Part shown: one piece after another, positions 1 through 8,402 of the stretch
How positions within the stretch are numbered: position 1 is the stretch's first letter
How the letters are laid out: the number at the start of each line of letters is the position of its first letter
DNA from: CAWKOH01 sp963851245
GTDB lineage: Bacteria; Actinomycetota; Acidimicrobiia; Acidimicrobiales; Palsa-688
Direction: 5' to 3'
Assembly (NCBI GenBank): GCA_963851245.1
Contig: CAWKOH010000002.1
Coordinates: 186,001 to 250,000 of the forward strand
Length of the DNA stretch: 64,000 nt
Translations under genes and position numbers: made by a program
Notes under the pieces: generated by a model
Told to the model about the DNA's origin: nothing
Databases searched by the model: none
Seen by the model: the letters and a program-made list of their open reading frames with translations, nothing else

Positions 1-159
1 AAGAATCTGCGCCGGGTCATGAACCGGGCCCGCCAGGATGCCATCACGACCGAGATCATGGAGATCGTCGGCGGTGCCGAAGCCCTGCGCCAGAGTGCAG
101 AGGAAGCCGGATCCGGCTCGTACAACGAAATCTTCGAACCGGCTGCGGAGCCGGCCTGA
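1..159 (+). CDS. atpG: ATP synthase F1 gamma subunit, C-terminal end (5' truncated by window edge)
   Basis: Only the last 52 residues are present, open from base 1 to a TGA at 157-159. The visible NRARQ...ITTEIMEIVGGAEAL pattern is the conserved C-terminal helix of the F1 gamma subunit, which forms part of the coiled-coil rotor shaft turning inside the alpha3beta3 head. A short acidic tail follows. The next gene, 16 bases downstream, is atpD, matching the usual atpA-atpG-atpD-atpC order. Identification rests on the motif and on context. Confidence 0.93.
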   Translation, partial: KNLRRVMNRARQDAITTEIMEIVGGAEALRQSAEEAGSGSYNEIFEPAAEPA

Positions 160-175
160 CACCAGGAGCAACGCA

Positions 176-1622
176 ATGAGCAGCACCATCGCCGAGGACG
201 CCGCCATCGAGACCAGTGAGGGCCGGGTGGTGGCCATCGCCGGCCCGGTAGTGGACGTCGAGTTCCCCCCCGGACACCTGCCCGAGATCAACTTCGCCGT
301 CCAGCTGGAGATGGAGGTCGACGGCCAGGTCTCCGCCATCATGGCCGAGGTGGCCCAGCAGATCGGCGAAGGCCGCGTGCGCTGCATCTGCATGAAGCCG
401 ACCGACGGCCTCCGCCGGGGCACCCGGGTGGTGAGCACCGGCCGGGGGATCACGGTCCCGGTTGGCGACGCCGACACTCGGCCACGTGTTCAACGTCTAC
501 GGCGCCCCCCTGGACACGGACCAGATCGGTACTCCCGACGACTACTGGGAGATCCACCGGCCCGCTCCCGCCTTCGACGCCCTCGAGCCGAGAGCCGTCA
601 TGTTCGAGACCGGGATCAAGGTCATCGACCTCCTCGAGCCCTACGTTCAGGGTGGCAAGATCGGCCTGTTCGGCGGAGCCGGTGTGGGGAAGACCGTCCT
701 CATCCAGGAGATGATCCGCCGCGTCGCGGAGAAGCACGGAGGCGTATCCGTCTTCGCCGGCGTGGGCGAGCGCACCCGCGAGGGGAACGACTTGTGGCTC
801 GAGATGACGGAGTCCGGCGTCATCGAGAAGACCGCCCTCGTGTTCGGGCAGATGGACGAGCCGCCCGGCGTTCGCCTCCGGGTGGCCTTGTCGGCCCTGA
901 CCATGGCCGAGTACTTCCGGGACGTCAAGAACCAGGATGTGCTCCTGTTCGTCGACAACATCTTCCGCTTCGTCCAGGCCGGATCCGAGGTGTCTACCCT
1001 GCTCGGACGGATGCCCTCCGCGGTGGGCTACCAACCCACCCTTGCCGACGAGATGGGTGAGCTCCAGGAGCGCATCACCTCGACGAAGGGACGGTCGATC
1101 ACCTCCCTCCAGGCCGTGTACGTGCCGGCGGACGATTACACCGACCCCGCCCCTTTCACCACCTTCACCCACCTCGACGCCACCACTGAGCTTTCCCGGC
1201 AGATCGCGGCACTCGGGATCTACCCGGCGGTGGACCCGCTGGCTTCGACCTCGTCGATCCTGGCGCCGGAGGTCGTGGGGGACCGTCACTACAACGTGGC
1301 CCGACGGGTCCAGGAGATCCTGCAACGATTCCGGGAGCTGCAGGACATCATCGCCATTCTCGGTCTCGACGAGCTGGCGGAAGAGGACCGCGTCACGGTG
1401 TCCCGGGCCCGCAAGATCCAGCGCTTTCTTTCCCAGCCCTTCTACGTGGCCGAGGTCTTCACGGGGATCGAGGGCCAGTTCGTACCGGTCGCCGAGACGG
1501 TGGAATCCTTCGAGGCTCTGGTCAACGGGGACCTGGATGAGGTGCCCGAACAGGCCTTCTTGAATGTCGGAGGCGTGGACAGCGTTCTGGAGAAGGCCCG
1601 TACCCTTCAGAAGGAAGACTGA
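176..1622 (+). CDS. atpD: ATP synthase F1 beta subunit (reading frame broken once)
   Basis: Catalytic beta subunit of F1Fo ATP synthase, which makes or hydrolyses ATP at the membrane. The start ATG at 176 follows an AGGAG sequence. The N-terminal beta barrel (EGRVVAIAGPVVDVEFPP) reads in one frame to VPVGDA near base 472. The protein then continues one frame over with LGHVFNVYGAPLD. Removing one base at about 470-473 restores a normal protein of about 481 residues. The P-loop GGAGVGKT lies near residue 166, and the DELSEED equivalent is DELAEED near residue 398. The gene sits between atpG and atpC and is essential, so the shift is most likely an inserted base in the assembly. An ATG at 462 is an artefact of the second frame, not a start. 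Confidence 0.95.
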
Positions 1623-1630
1623 ACCTCCTG

Positions 1631-2062
1631 ATGGCCTCGACCCAGTTCGAACTGGTCACTCCATCACAGACCCTTTATTCCGGCCAAGCCGAGATGATCG
1701 TCTGCCGCACCGTCGACGGAGAGATCGCCTTCCTTGCCAATCACATGCCCTACATCGGGGCTCTGGACACCTGCGTGGTGCGTATCGTCGGTCCTGGCGC
1801 CGAGGACTCCGAGACCTCCAGCGAATCTGATGTGCGGGTGGCGGTACTGAGCGGCTTCGTGGAGGTTAACGACAACCAGGTCATCATGCTGGCCGACGTG
1901 GCCGAACTGGCGTCCGAGGTCGATCTGGAGCAGGCCCGCCGGGATGTGACCGCTGCTACCGAGCGCATCTCCTCCAGCGGGGAAGGGACCGACGCCGCAG
2001 CCGAGGCCGAAGCCGACCTCCTCTGGGCCCAGGTCCGCGTCGAAGTGGTCGAGCCGGCTTAG
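1631..2062 (+). CDS. atpC: ATP synthase F1 epsilon subunit
   Basis: A 143-residue epsilon subunit, the rotor-stalk and regulatory component of F1. The N-terminal beta-sandwich begins FELVTPSQTLYSGQAEMIVCRTVDGEIAFLANHMP, where the LVTP, GEIAFLANH and VAVLSGFVEV stretches are typical of the family. The C-terminal part is an Ala/Glu-rich helical region. It starts 8 bases after the atpD stop and closes the atp operon. Its last 4 bases overlap the end of the convergent wecA-like gene on the other strand. Confidence 0.93.
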   Translation: MASTQFELVTPSQTLYSGQAEMIVCRTVDGEIAFLANHMPYIGALDTCVVRIVGPGAEDSETSSESDVRVAVLSGFVEVNDNQVIMLADVAELASEVDLEQARRDVTAATERISSSGEGTDAAAEAEADLLWAQVRVEVVEPA

Positions 2063-3156
2063 CTTTCGGAGTCGCCCGGGCGCCGGACCGCCTCCACCGC
2101 CCGGTCGGCGCGCTCGCGGACGGGCGGTTCGCTGTGGCCCCGTACCCCGAAGGCGGTGTACAGCGCCACCGCCAGGACGATGATCCCGAAGGGAACGTAC
2201 GACAGCGCGCCATGCACGAAAGACGGGTAGAGCACCAGGCCGGAGAGCAGGGCGGTCCAGGTCCAGAGGATGAGCACGGACCGGGTTTGCCCATGCCCGA
2301 GTCGCATCAGCCGGTGATGCAGATGGTTCTTGTCGGCGACGGCCGGGTTGGTCCGCCGGCCGGCTCGTCGCACGATGGCGAAGACGGTGTCGAGCATCGG
2401 GATCCCGAGGATGAAGAAGGGGATCAGGACGGGGGCGAAGAAGAAGAACGTGCGGCCGCTGAAGTCGCGGTCGGTCTGACCCACGACCGAAATGGTGGCG
2501 GCGGCCATCAGCAGGCCCAGAAGCATGGCGCCCGCGTCGCCCATGAAGATCTTCGCCGGGTGGAAGTTGTGAGGGAGGAAGCCGACGCACAAGCCGATGA
2601 CGATCACGGAAATCAGCTGTCCCGATGTGCCCAGGAAGATCGTCCCGGTGTGGACCAGCTGGTGGGCGTAGATGAAAAAGGCGGCGGCCGCGATCGCCAC
2701 GATCCCTGCAGCCAGACCGTCGAGTCCATCCACCAGATTCACCGCGTTGGCCATCCCGACCACCCATAGCACCGTCATGATCGGGATCAGATCGGCCGAG
2801 AGGACCAGCGTGGTGCTGATGAAGGGCACCCGGAAGAAGAGCACGTCGATGCCGAACAGGTAGAGCACCGTTCCGGCGACGATCTGGCCCGAGAGCTTGG
2901 CGGGGGGAGACATCTCCCGCACGTCGTCCACCATGCCGACCAGGAATATGACCGATGCCGCCAGCACCACTCCGATGGGATCCGAACTGCCCCGAAAGAG
3001 CGGAGCGAGTCCCTTCATCTGGCTGGCGACCACCATCGCCACCAGTAGCCCCATGTACATTGCGGCTCCTCCGAGTGTCGGAGTCGGCCGCTCGTGGATC
3101 CGGCGCTCGTCGGGCAGGACGACGAGGGAAAAGCGGACCGCCAGTCGCCGGACCAC
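2059..3156 (-). CDS. wecA: polyprenyl-phosphate N-acetylhexosamine-1-phosphate transferase (WecA/MraY family)
   Basis: Multi-pass membrane enzyme that moves a sugar-1-phosphate, usually GlcNAc-1-P from UDP-GlcNAc, onto undecaprenyl or decaprenyl phosphate to start a cell-envelope glycan. Family signatures appear in order: HERPTPTLGG near the N terminus, GMVDD (Mg-binding Asp pair), NAVNLVDGLDGLAAG, the FMGDAG loop, and a C-terminal HLHHRL motif. About ten hydrophobic segments are visible. It lies just downstream of glyA on the same strand. The first standard start is a GTG at 3156, but 23 further in-frame codons upstream encode a hydrophobic helix (ITGYADYLIVGAAAALTTW). These begin at an ATC (3225) placed 7 bases after AGAGGAG, so the true start may be ATC or a misread codon there. 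Confidence 0.85.
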   Translation of the reverse strand: MVRRLAVRFSLVVLPDERRIHERPTPTLGGAAMYMGLLVAMVVASQMKGLAPLFRGSSDPIGVVLAASVIFLVGMVDDVREMSPPAKLSGQIVAGTVLYLFGIDVLFFRVPFISTTLVLSADLIPIMTVLWVVGMANAVNLVDGLDGLAAGIVAIAAAAFFIYAHQLVHTGTIFLGTSGQLISVIVIGLCVGFLPHNFHPAKIFMGDAGAMLLGLLMAAATISVVGQTDRDFSGRTFFFFAPVLIPFFILGIPMLDTVFAIVRRAGRRTNPAVADKNHLHHRLMRLGHGQTRSVLILWTWTALLSGLVLYPSFVHGALSYVPFGIIVLAVALYTAFGVRGHSEPPVRERADRAVEAVRRPGDSES

Positions 3157-3246
3157 GAACGTGCACAGCCAGGTGGTTAAAGCCGCGGCGGCGCCGACGA
3201 TGAGGTAGTCGGCGTAGCCGGTGATCCGAGTGCTCCTCTTCGGCCG

Positions 3247-4476
3247 CTACGGGTAGGGGGTGAACTTGGAGCACATGAGGGCAACCTCCTCGCGAACGAC
3301 AGCCTCTTCGGCGGCGTCGTCGGGCCGGCGCAGGACCCGGCCGATCAGACGAGCGATCTCGTTCATCTCTGGTTCGGCCATACCTGCGGTGGTCACCGCC
3401 GGGGTGCCGATCCGCAAGCCGGATGTGACAAAGGGAGAGCGGGGATCGCCCGGGATGGTGTTCTTGTTGAGAGTGATGCCGGCCCGGTCCAGGGCCTCCT
3501 GGGCCACCTTGCCGGTCAGCTCGTCATCAAAGGTCCGCAGGTCGATGAGCATGAGGTGGTTGTCCGTGCCGCCTGATACGACCCGGAACCCTTGCTCCGT
3601 CAGGGCCTCGGCCAAAGCCTGGGCGTTGCGCACGATCTGGGCCGCGTAGTCACGAAACTCCGGTTGCGCCGCTTCGTGGAAGGCGACTGCTTTGGCGGCG
3701 ATGACGTGCTCCAGGGGCCCGCCCTGGAGCCCGGGGAAGACCGCCTTGTCGATGGCTGATGCCAGGCCGGCTCGGCACAGAATGGCCCCTCCCCGGGGTC
3801 CTCTGAGCGTCTTGTGGGTGGTGAAGGTGACGATGTCGGCCGCGCCCACCGGATTCGGGTGCACGCCACCCGCGATCAGCCCGGCGACGTGGGCGGCGTC
3901 GAACATGAAGAGGGCGCCCACGCTCTCGGCGATTTTCTTGATGGGCTCGGGGTCGATGAGTCGCGGGTAGGCGGTGGCGCCGGCCACGATCATCTTGGGA
4001 CGGTGCTCCTCGGCCAGGGCCTCCAGATGCTCCAGGTCGATGCGCTCGTCGCTTTCGGTCACTCCATACGAGACGAAGTTGTAGAGGCGGCCGCTGACAT
4101 TTACCGGGGATCCGTGCGTCAAGTGGCCGCCTTGATCGAGGCGCATGCCCAGGACGGTGTCACCCGGCTCCAGCACGGCCAGGTACACCGCCAGGTTGGC
4201 GTTGGCACCCGAATGGGGCTGCACGTTGGCGTGCTCGGCACCGAACAGGCGGCAGGCCCGCCCGCGAGCCAGGTCCTCGACCTCGTCGATCACCTGGTTG
4301 CCGCCGTAGTAGCGCTTACCCGGGTAGCCCTCCGAGTACTTGTTCGTGAGCACCGAACCGGTCGCAGCCATCACAGCCCGGGACGCGAAGTTCTCCGAGG
4401 CGATGAGCTGCAGGGTGGTGTTCTGCCGCTGCTCCTCGCGCCGGATGATGTCGAAGAGCTGGCGGTCCTCGGTCAC
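3247..4476 (-). CDS. glyA: serine hydroxymethyltransferase
   Basis: PLP enzyme interconverting serine plus tetrahydrofolate with glycine plus methylene-tetrahydrofolate, the main cytosolic source of one-carbon units. It is 409 residues long, normal for bacterial SHMT. Recognisable blocks are LIASENFASRAV, TNKYSEGYPGKRYYGG, the AHVAGLIAGG loop, and the PLP-binding lysine at residue 222 in TTHKTLRGPRGG. The GTG start at 4476 is preceded by TAGACT exactly 6 bases upstream and no Shine-Dalgarno, so it is probably leaderless. The wecA-like gene follows closely on the same strand and is likely co-transcribed. Confidence 0.95.
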   Translation of the reverse strand: MTEDRQLFDIIRREEQRQNTTLQLIASENFASRAVMAATGSVLTNKYSEGYPGKRYYGGNQVIDEVEDLARGRACRLFGAEHANVQPHSGANANLAVYLAVLEPGDTVLGMRLDQGGHLTHGSPVNVSGRLYNFVSYGVTESDERIDLEHLEALAEEHRPKMIVAGATAYPRLIDPEPIKKIAESVGALFMFDAAHVAGLIAGGVHPNPVGAADIVTFTTHKTLRGPRGGAILCRAGLASAIDKAVFPGLQGGPLEHVIAAKAVAFHEAAQPEFRDYAAQIVRNAQALAEALTEQGFRVVSGGTDNHLMLIDLRTFDDELTGKVAQEALDRAGITLNKNTIPGDPRSPFVTSGLRIGTPAVTTAGMAEPEMNEIARLIGRVLRRPDDAAEEAVVREEVALMCSKFTPYP

Positions 4477-4482
4477 ACCAGC

Positions 4483-4488
4483 AGTCTA
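4483..4488 (-). promoter_or_regulatory. candidate -10 element for glyA (leaderless)
   Basis: TAGACT on the minus strand ends 6 bases before the glyA GTG. The spacing would place transcription initiation at or next to the start codon. There is no Shine-Dalgarno in between. Confidence 0.55.
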
Positions 4489-4561
4489 GAACCTGGCGGG
4501 TTTGGGGCCCGGGCGCGCCAGCGGTCGCCCGGGTTGCCCAGCTCTGTTCTGGGGGTGATGG

Positions 4562-4567
4562 CACACT
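4562..4567 (+). promoter_or_regulatory. candidate -10 element for the 2H-phosphoesterase/GNAT gene
   Basis: CACACT ends 6 bases before the ATG at 4574. It matches the (T/C)ANNNT-N6-start pattern seen repeatedly in this window. Confidence 0.45.
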
Positions 4568-4573
4568 GGCCCG

Positions 4574-5527
4574 ATGGCACAGGGCAGGTATCGGGTCGGG
4601 GTGGCCCTGGTGCTCGACCGCCCCCTGGCGGACGAGGTCGACGGCCTCCGGCGGGCTCTCGGGGATCCCGCCCTGGGCCGTATCCCGGCTCATCTCACGC
4701 TGGTGCCACCAGTCAACGTGCGCCGCGACCAACTTGCCGAAGCGGGGGCGCGACTGAGGGCCGCGGCGTCCGTTGTGGGGGGTCCGATCCGGCTGACGCT
4801 GGGATCGGTAGCCACCTTCCTTCCCCTCAACCCGGTCATCTTCCTGGCCGTCGGAGGTGACAACGACGCCCTGCGGCGGCTCAGGGATGCGGTGTTCGTC
4901 TCCCCCCTCGAGCGCAAACTGTCCTGGCCCTGGGTGCCTCACGTGACCCTCGCCGACGGCATCGAACAGGCCAGGGTCGCCTCAGCTCTGGTCGCCCTCG
5001 ATCGCTTTGCCGCGGTTTGGGAGGTGGACCGGCTGGTGATGCTCCAGGAGCGGCCGGGACGGGTCTGGCAGCCGCTATCGGATGTGGCCCTCGGGCCACG
5101 CGTGTCGGTTGGCACCGGAGGCCTGGCGCTCGAGATCACCACGGGGCGGATGCTCGATCCGGAGGCCCGGCAGATGGTCGAAGGGGCCGGGTTGGCAGCC
5201 GGCCCGGACTCCGACGGCGACTCAGAGGCTCGGCGGCCGCCCTTTTACCCGATTGTGCTGTCCGGGCGGCGGCAGGGCCAGCTCGAGGGCGTGGCTGCGG
5301 CGTGGGCCCAACCCGAGGGCGGGCGCCTGGCCGTCTTTGTCAGGCCGGCCTCGCGTCGCCAGGGCATAGGGTCGCATCTGCTGGCCCACCTCGAGGTGGC
5401 CGCCCGGCGGGCTGGATGGCCCTACGAGTACCTGGCGGGTGAGGGCCCGGAAGGGTTCTACCGCACCCGAGGGGACTGGGTCCGGCCTATTCGAAGGCCA
5501 CCGCCGCATACTGCGCCAGCTTCTTGA
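4574..5527 (+). CDS. 2H phosphoesterase (LigT/2'-5' RNA ligase-like) fused to a GNAT acetyltransferase domain
   Basis: 317-residue two-domain protein. Residues 1 to about 170 are a 2H phosphoesterase domain, with the two catalytic HxTx motifs visible as H40-L-T-L (in AHLTLVPP) and H123-V-T-L (in PWVPHVTLADG). Such enzymes act on cyclic or 2'-5' phosphodiester bonds in RNA or nucleotides. Residues about 235-305 look like a GNAT fold, with RPASRRQGIGSHLLAHLEVAARRAGW matching the acetyl-CoA-binding R/QxxGxG/A motif, and an FYRTRGD segment near the end. The substrate of either half is unknown. The last 41 bases overlap the 3' end of glpX on the opposite strand. The start is supported by a CACACT hexamer 6 bases upstream. 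Confidence 0.8.
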   Translation: MAQGRYRVGVALVLDRPLADEVDGLRRALGDPALGRIPAHLTLVPPVNVRRDQLAEAGARLRAAASVVGGPIRLTLGSVATFLPLNPVIFLAVGGDNDALRRLRDAVFVSPLERKLSWPWVPHVTLADGIEQARVASALVALDRFAAVWEVDRLVMLQERPGRVWQPLSDVALGPRVSVGTGGLALEITTGRMLDPEARQMVEGAGLAAGPDSDGDSEARRPPFYPIVLSGRRQGQLEGVAAAWAQPEGGRLAVFVRPASRRQGIGSHLLAHLEVAARRAGWPYEYLAGEGPEGFYRTRGDWVRPIRRPPPHTAPAS

Positions 5528-6479
5528 GCCGGTGCCGGGCGTCGATGCGCCTAACCGTTCCGGACTTCGATCGCATCACCAGGGACTCGGTACTGGAGCC
5601 CCGACTGTCGTAGCGGACGCCCCGCAGGAGCTCGCCGTCGGTGATCCCGGTGGCGGCGAAGAAGCAGTTGTCACCCTGCACCAAATCGTCGAGGTCGAGC
5701 ACTTTGGTTACGTCGTAGCCGAGACGCAGGGCCTCGTCTCGCTCATCGTCGTTGCGGGGCCACAAGCGCCCCTGGAGCTCCCCGCCCATGCATTTGAGGG
5801 CGGCGGCGGCGATAACTCCCTCCGGTGTCCCGCCGATACCGAGGAGGATGTCGGCGCCCGAATCGGTCCACGCCGTGGCCAGCGCGCCGGCTACGTCTCC
5901 GTCCGTGATCAGGCGGATGCGAGCACCGGTGGAACGGACCTCCTCGATCAGGTCGGAGTGCCGGGGCCGGTCGAGGATGACCGCCGTGACGTCCCTCACG
6001 GACTCGCGCTTGGACTTGGCGACGGCCCGGATGTTGTCGGTCGCCGACTGCTCCAGGCTCACTTTGCCGACCGCTTCTGGACCCACGGCCAGCTTTTCCA
6101 TATAGACGCAGGGGCCGGGATTGAACATGGTCCCCCGCTCGCTCACGGCTATGACCGCCAGAGCTCCCCCGCGTCCTAGGGCGGTCGGTGTAGTCCCGTC
6201 GATGGGATCGACGGCGACGTCGGTTTCGGGTGGGCTGCCGTCCCCGATGTGCTCTCCGTTGTAGAGCATGGGGGCCTCGTCCTTCTCGCCCTCGCCGATG
6301 ACGACCAGCCCAGCCATGGGAACGCCCGCCAGCACCACCCGCATGGCGTCGACAGCGGCGCCGTCGGCGCCGTCCTTGTCACCCCGCCCCATCCACCGCG
6401 CCGCGGCCATGGCCGCCGCCTCCGTCACCCGGACCAGCTCCATAGCCAGGTTGCGTTCGGGTGCTTCGCTCGCGCCCAC
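5487..6479 (-). CDS. glpX: fructose-1,6-bisphosphatase class II
   Basis: 330-residue GlpX-type FBPase that converts fructose-1,6-bisphosphate to fructose-6-phosphate in gluconeogenesis, the usual FBPase class of actinobacteria. Motifs seen include GRGDKDGADGAAVDAMR, the metal-binding GEGEKDEAPML (residues 62-72) and DPIDGTT (91-97), and later ILLGIGGTPEGVIAAAALKCMGG. Length matches the family. The GTG start at 6479 has TAAATT ending 6 bases upstream. Its 3' end overlaps the convergent LigT/GNAT gene by 41 bases. Confidence 0.94.
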   Translation of the reverse strand: MGASEAPERNLAMELVRVTEAAAMAAARWMGRGDKDGADGAAVDAMRVVLAGVPMAGLVVIGEGEKDEAPMLYNGEHIGDGSPPETDVAVDPIDGTTPTALGRGGALAVIAVSERGTMFNPGPCVYMEKLAVGPEAVGKVSLEQSATDNIRAVAKSKRESVRDVTAVILDRPRHSDLIEEVRSTGARIRLITDGDVAGALATAWTDSGADILLGIGGTPEGVIAAAALKCMGGELQGRLWPRNDDERDEALRLGYDVTKVLDLDDLVQGDNCFFAATGITDGELLRGVRYDSRGSSTESLVMRSKSGTVRRIDARHRLKKLAQYAAVAFE

Positions 6480-6485
6480 CTCCCG

Positions 6486-6491
6486 AATTTA
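6486..6491 (-). promoter_or_regulatory. candidate -10 element for glpX (leaderless)
   Basis: TAAATT on the minus strand ends 6 bases before the glpX GTG start. This is the only AT-rich stretch in the short upstream region. Confidence 0.55.
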
Positions 6492-6633
6492 ACCGCCAGA
6501 GTGCCCAAGGAAACGAGGTCCACCCGTCGGGCCTCTGGAGACATAGGTGGCCCGGTAGCTGAACGTGGTGTTGTCGAGTATGGCCCGGACGACTCTGGCC
6601 GCCGCCCGACCGATGGGGACGAGCCCGGGTAGG

Positions 6634-6639
6634 TACCAT
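6634..6639 (+). promoter_or_regulatory. candidate -10 element for the GT39-like gene
   Basis: TACCAT ends 8 bases before the GTG at 6648. No Shine-Dalgarno lies between them. Confidence 0.4.
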
Positions 6640-6647
6640 TCAGGGCT

Positions 6648-8264
6648 GTGTCGATGACGGCCGAGGGCCCCACCAAGCTGGCGAGTGGCCTGCGGTCGAC
6701 GCTGTTCGGCGAGGAGGAGACACCGCACCCGGCCGTGCTCGTGGCCGGTGCCGTCGCCATCCTTGTCGGGGTGGCGCTGCGGTTCTGGGCGCCGACCGCC
6801 CTTTGGCTGGACGAGGCGCTGAGCGTCAACATCGCCCGCCTCCCCCTTTCCCACCTTCCTTCGGCGCTGAGTCACGACGGGGCGCCCCCGCTGTACTACG
6901 TGCTCCTCCACTTCTGGATGGACCTGTTCGGGACGAGCGACTTCGCCGTTCGGTCCCTATCGGGGCTGGTGTCGGTCGTGACGCTACCCGTCGCCTGGGT
7001 GGCCGGTCGCCGTCTGGGGGGGCGCAGGGTGGCCTGGGTGGCGTTCTTCCTCTTCCTGACATCGCCCTTCGCTATCAACTACGCCACCTCGGCCCGGATG
7101 TACTCGTTGATGATCCTGCTCTCCCTGCTCGGGTACCTGGCTTTGAGCCGGGCCGCCGAGAGCCCTACGACCGGGCGCCTGGTGGCCGTGGGGGCAGTGA
7201 CTGCGGCCCTCCTCTACACCCACTACTGGGGGCTGTACCTGGTCCTGGTGGCGGGCGGGTGGGTGCTCCTCAGGATCTGGGCCAGCGGCCGCGGCTGGCA
7301 GGTGCTCAAGGCCATGATCGCCGGCTCCCTGCTCTGGCTGCCGTGGGCGCCGATATTCGTGTTCCAGACCTTGCACACCGGCACGCCGTGGACCTCCGCT
7401 GCCAGTGCGGGCGATCTGCTCGGGGTTCTGAACGACTGGTCCGGCAGCGGGCCGTGGGGCGGGCTGCTGATGCTCGCCACCTTCGCCCTGTTCCTGTTCG
7501 GGACGTTCGGCAGGACGGCCGCTCCGGGGACGGTGGTGACCATCGAGGACAGCGACGGATACGTCCGGCAGGTCCAAGCCGGGCCGGCGGTGGTCCTCGA
7601 GCTGCGACCCCGGCCGGGAATGGCGCCTCTGGCGGGCATCGCGGTGACCACGCTCTGCATCGCGGTGGTCCTCGGCGCCGTCTTCAACGCCGCTTTCGTG
7701 GCCCGCTACACCGCGGTGGTGCTCCCGCTGTTCCTCCTGGTCGTGGCCACCGGTGTGGCGATCATGCCGGGACGGCGTTTCCGCTGTGGGTGCATGGCGG
7801 TCCTTTGCCTGGCCGGACTGCTCACCGGGTACAGCGAGAACCATCAGCCGCGAACCGAGGCAGTGAAGGTGGCGGCCGTGCTCAACGCTCAGGCCGAGGC
7901 CGGTGACCTCGTGGTCTACTGCCCTGATCAACTCGGACCGGCGGTCGACCGCCTCCTCCGCGTGCCGGGTGTCAGCGAGATCACCTTTCCGCGGGCCATA
8001 GGCCCCCAGCGGATCGACTGGGTCGACTACAAGAAGGTCATCGCCCGCACCGATGTCGAGTTGTTTGCACAGCAGGCCCTGGCCCGGTTGCAGCCGGGCC
8101 ACACCCTGTGGCTGGTGTGGCGGGATGGATACCCTGGCCTGGGTGGGGACTGCGGCTACCTGAAGAGCTGGCTGGATCTTCTGCGCACCCCCGGAGCGAC
8201 CGTGGTGGGCCAGCAAGGCACCAAGTACTACGAGTTCGAAAACCTGACTCGTTACGCCGGTTGA
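6648..8264 (+). CDS. GT39-family-like membrane glycosyltransferase
   Basis: 538-residue polytopic membrane protein of the ArnT/PMT (GT-C) type, which moves a sugar from a polyprenyl-phosphate donor on the outer face of the membrane. The first extracytoplasmic loop holds the expected acidic motif, LWLDEALSVNIAR, followed by HDGAPPLYYVLLHFWMDLFG and AVRSLSGLVSVV. About 9-11 hydrophobic segments follow, up to about residue 400, and then a soluble C-terminal tail. The acceptor is unknown. Start GTG 6648 is chosen because TACCAT lies 8 bases upstream; an ATG 6 bases further in is the alternative. The next gene, a UGM-like oxidoreductase, suggests an envelope glycan role. Confidence 0.75.
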   Translation: MSMTAEGPTKLASGLRSTLFGEEETPHPAVLVAGAVAILVGVALRFWAPTALWLDEALSVNIARLPLSHLPSALSHDGAPPLYYVLLHFWMDLFGTSDFAVRSLSGLVSVVTLPVAWVAGRRLGGRRVAWVAFFLFLTSPFAINYATSARMYSLMILLSLLGYLALSRAAESPTTGRLVAVGAVTAALLYTHYWGLYLVLVAGGWVLLRIWASGRGWQVLKAMIAGSLLWLPWAPIFVFQTLHTGTPWTSAASAGDLLGVLNDWSGSGPWGGLLMLATFALFLFGTFGRTAAPGTVVTIEDSDGYVRQVQAGPAVVLELRPRPGMAPLAGIAVTTLCIAVVLGAVFNAAFVARYTAVVLPLFLLVVATGVAIMPGRRFRCGCMAVLCLAGLLTGYSENHQPRTEAVKVAAVLNAQAEAGDLVVYCPDQLGPAVDRLLRVPGVSEITFPRAIGPQRIDWVDYKKVIARTDVELFAQQALARLQPGHTLWLVWRDGYPGLGGDCGYLKSWLDLLRTPGATVVGQQGTKYYEFENLTRYAG

Positions 8265-8266
8265 CG

Positions 8267-8285
8267 CCGGACCAGCCCGGTCCGG
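8267..8285 (+). terminator. hairpin after the GT39-like gene (no U tract)
   Basis: CCGGACC and GGTCCGG form a perfect 7-bp stem around a 5-base loop, immediately after the stop codon. There is no run of T after it, so if it terminates it is not a classical Rho-independent terminator. Confidence 0.35.
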
Positions 8286-8351
8286 TCCGCCGGGGGTTCC
8301 CGACTGGTCCGGAACCTCGGTAATGGGAAGAATGGGTGCATCAGGGCCTTT

Positions 8352-8375
8352 CCAGCGGGGCGCCCGTCCCGCTGG
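8352..8375 (+). promoter_or_regulatory. perfect inverted repeat in the 5' region of the FAD oxidoreductase gene
   Basis: CCAGCGGG and CCCGCTGG form an exact 8-bp inverted repeat with an 8-base spacer. It sits 27 bases before the GTG start at 8403 and upstream of a strong Shine-Dalgarno (GGAGGT, about 8390). It could be an RNA hairpin in the leader or an operator. Confidence 0.35.
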
Positions 8376-8402
8376 ATCGTAGGCCGACGGAGGTAACCAC
8401 GC

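Noticed and set aside
170..480. Programmed frameshifting in atpD
   Set aside because: No slippery heptamer or strong downstream structure is visible at 470-473, and many unrelated genes in the window carry the same kind of single extra base. An assembly error explains all of them.
450..1325. Long minus-strand open frame antisense to atpD
   Set aside because: Its translation is His/Gly/Arg-rich with no family motif and mirrors the codon bias of atpD; it is a GC-rich shadow.
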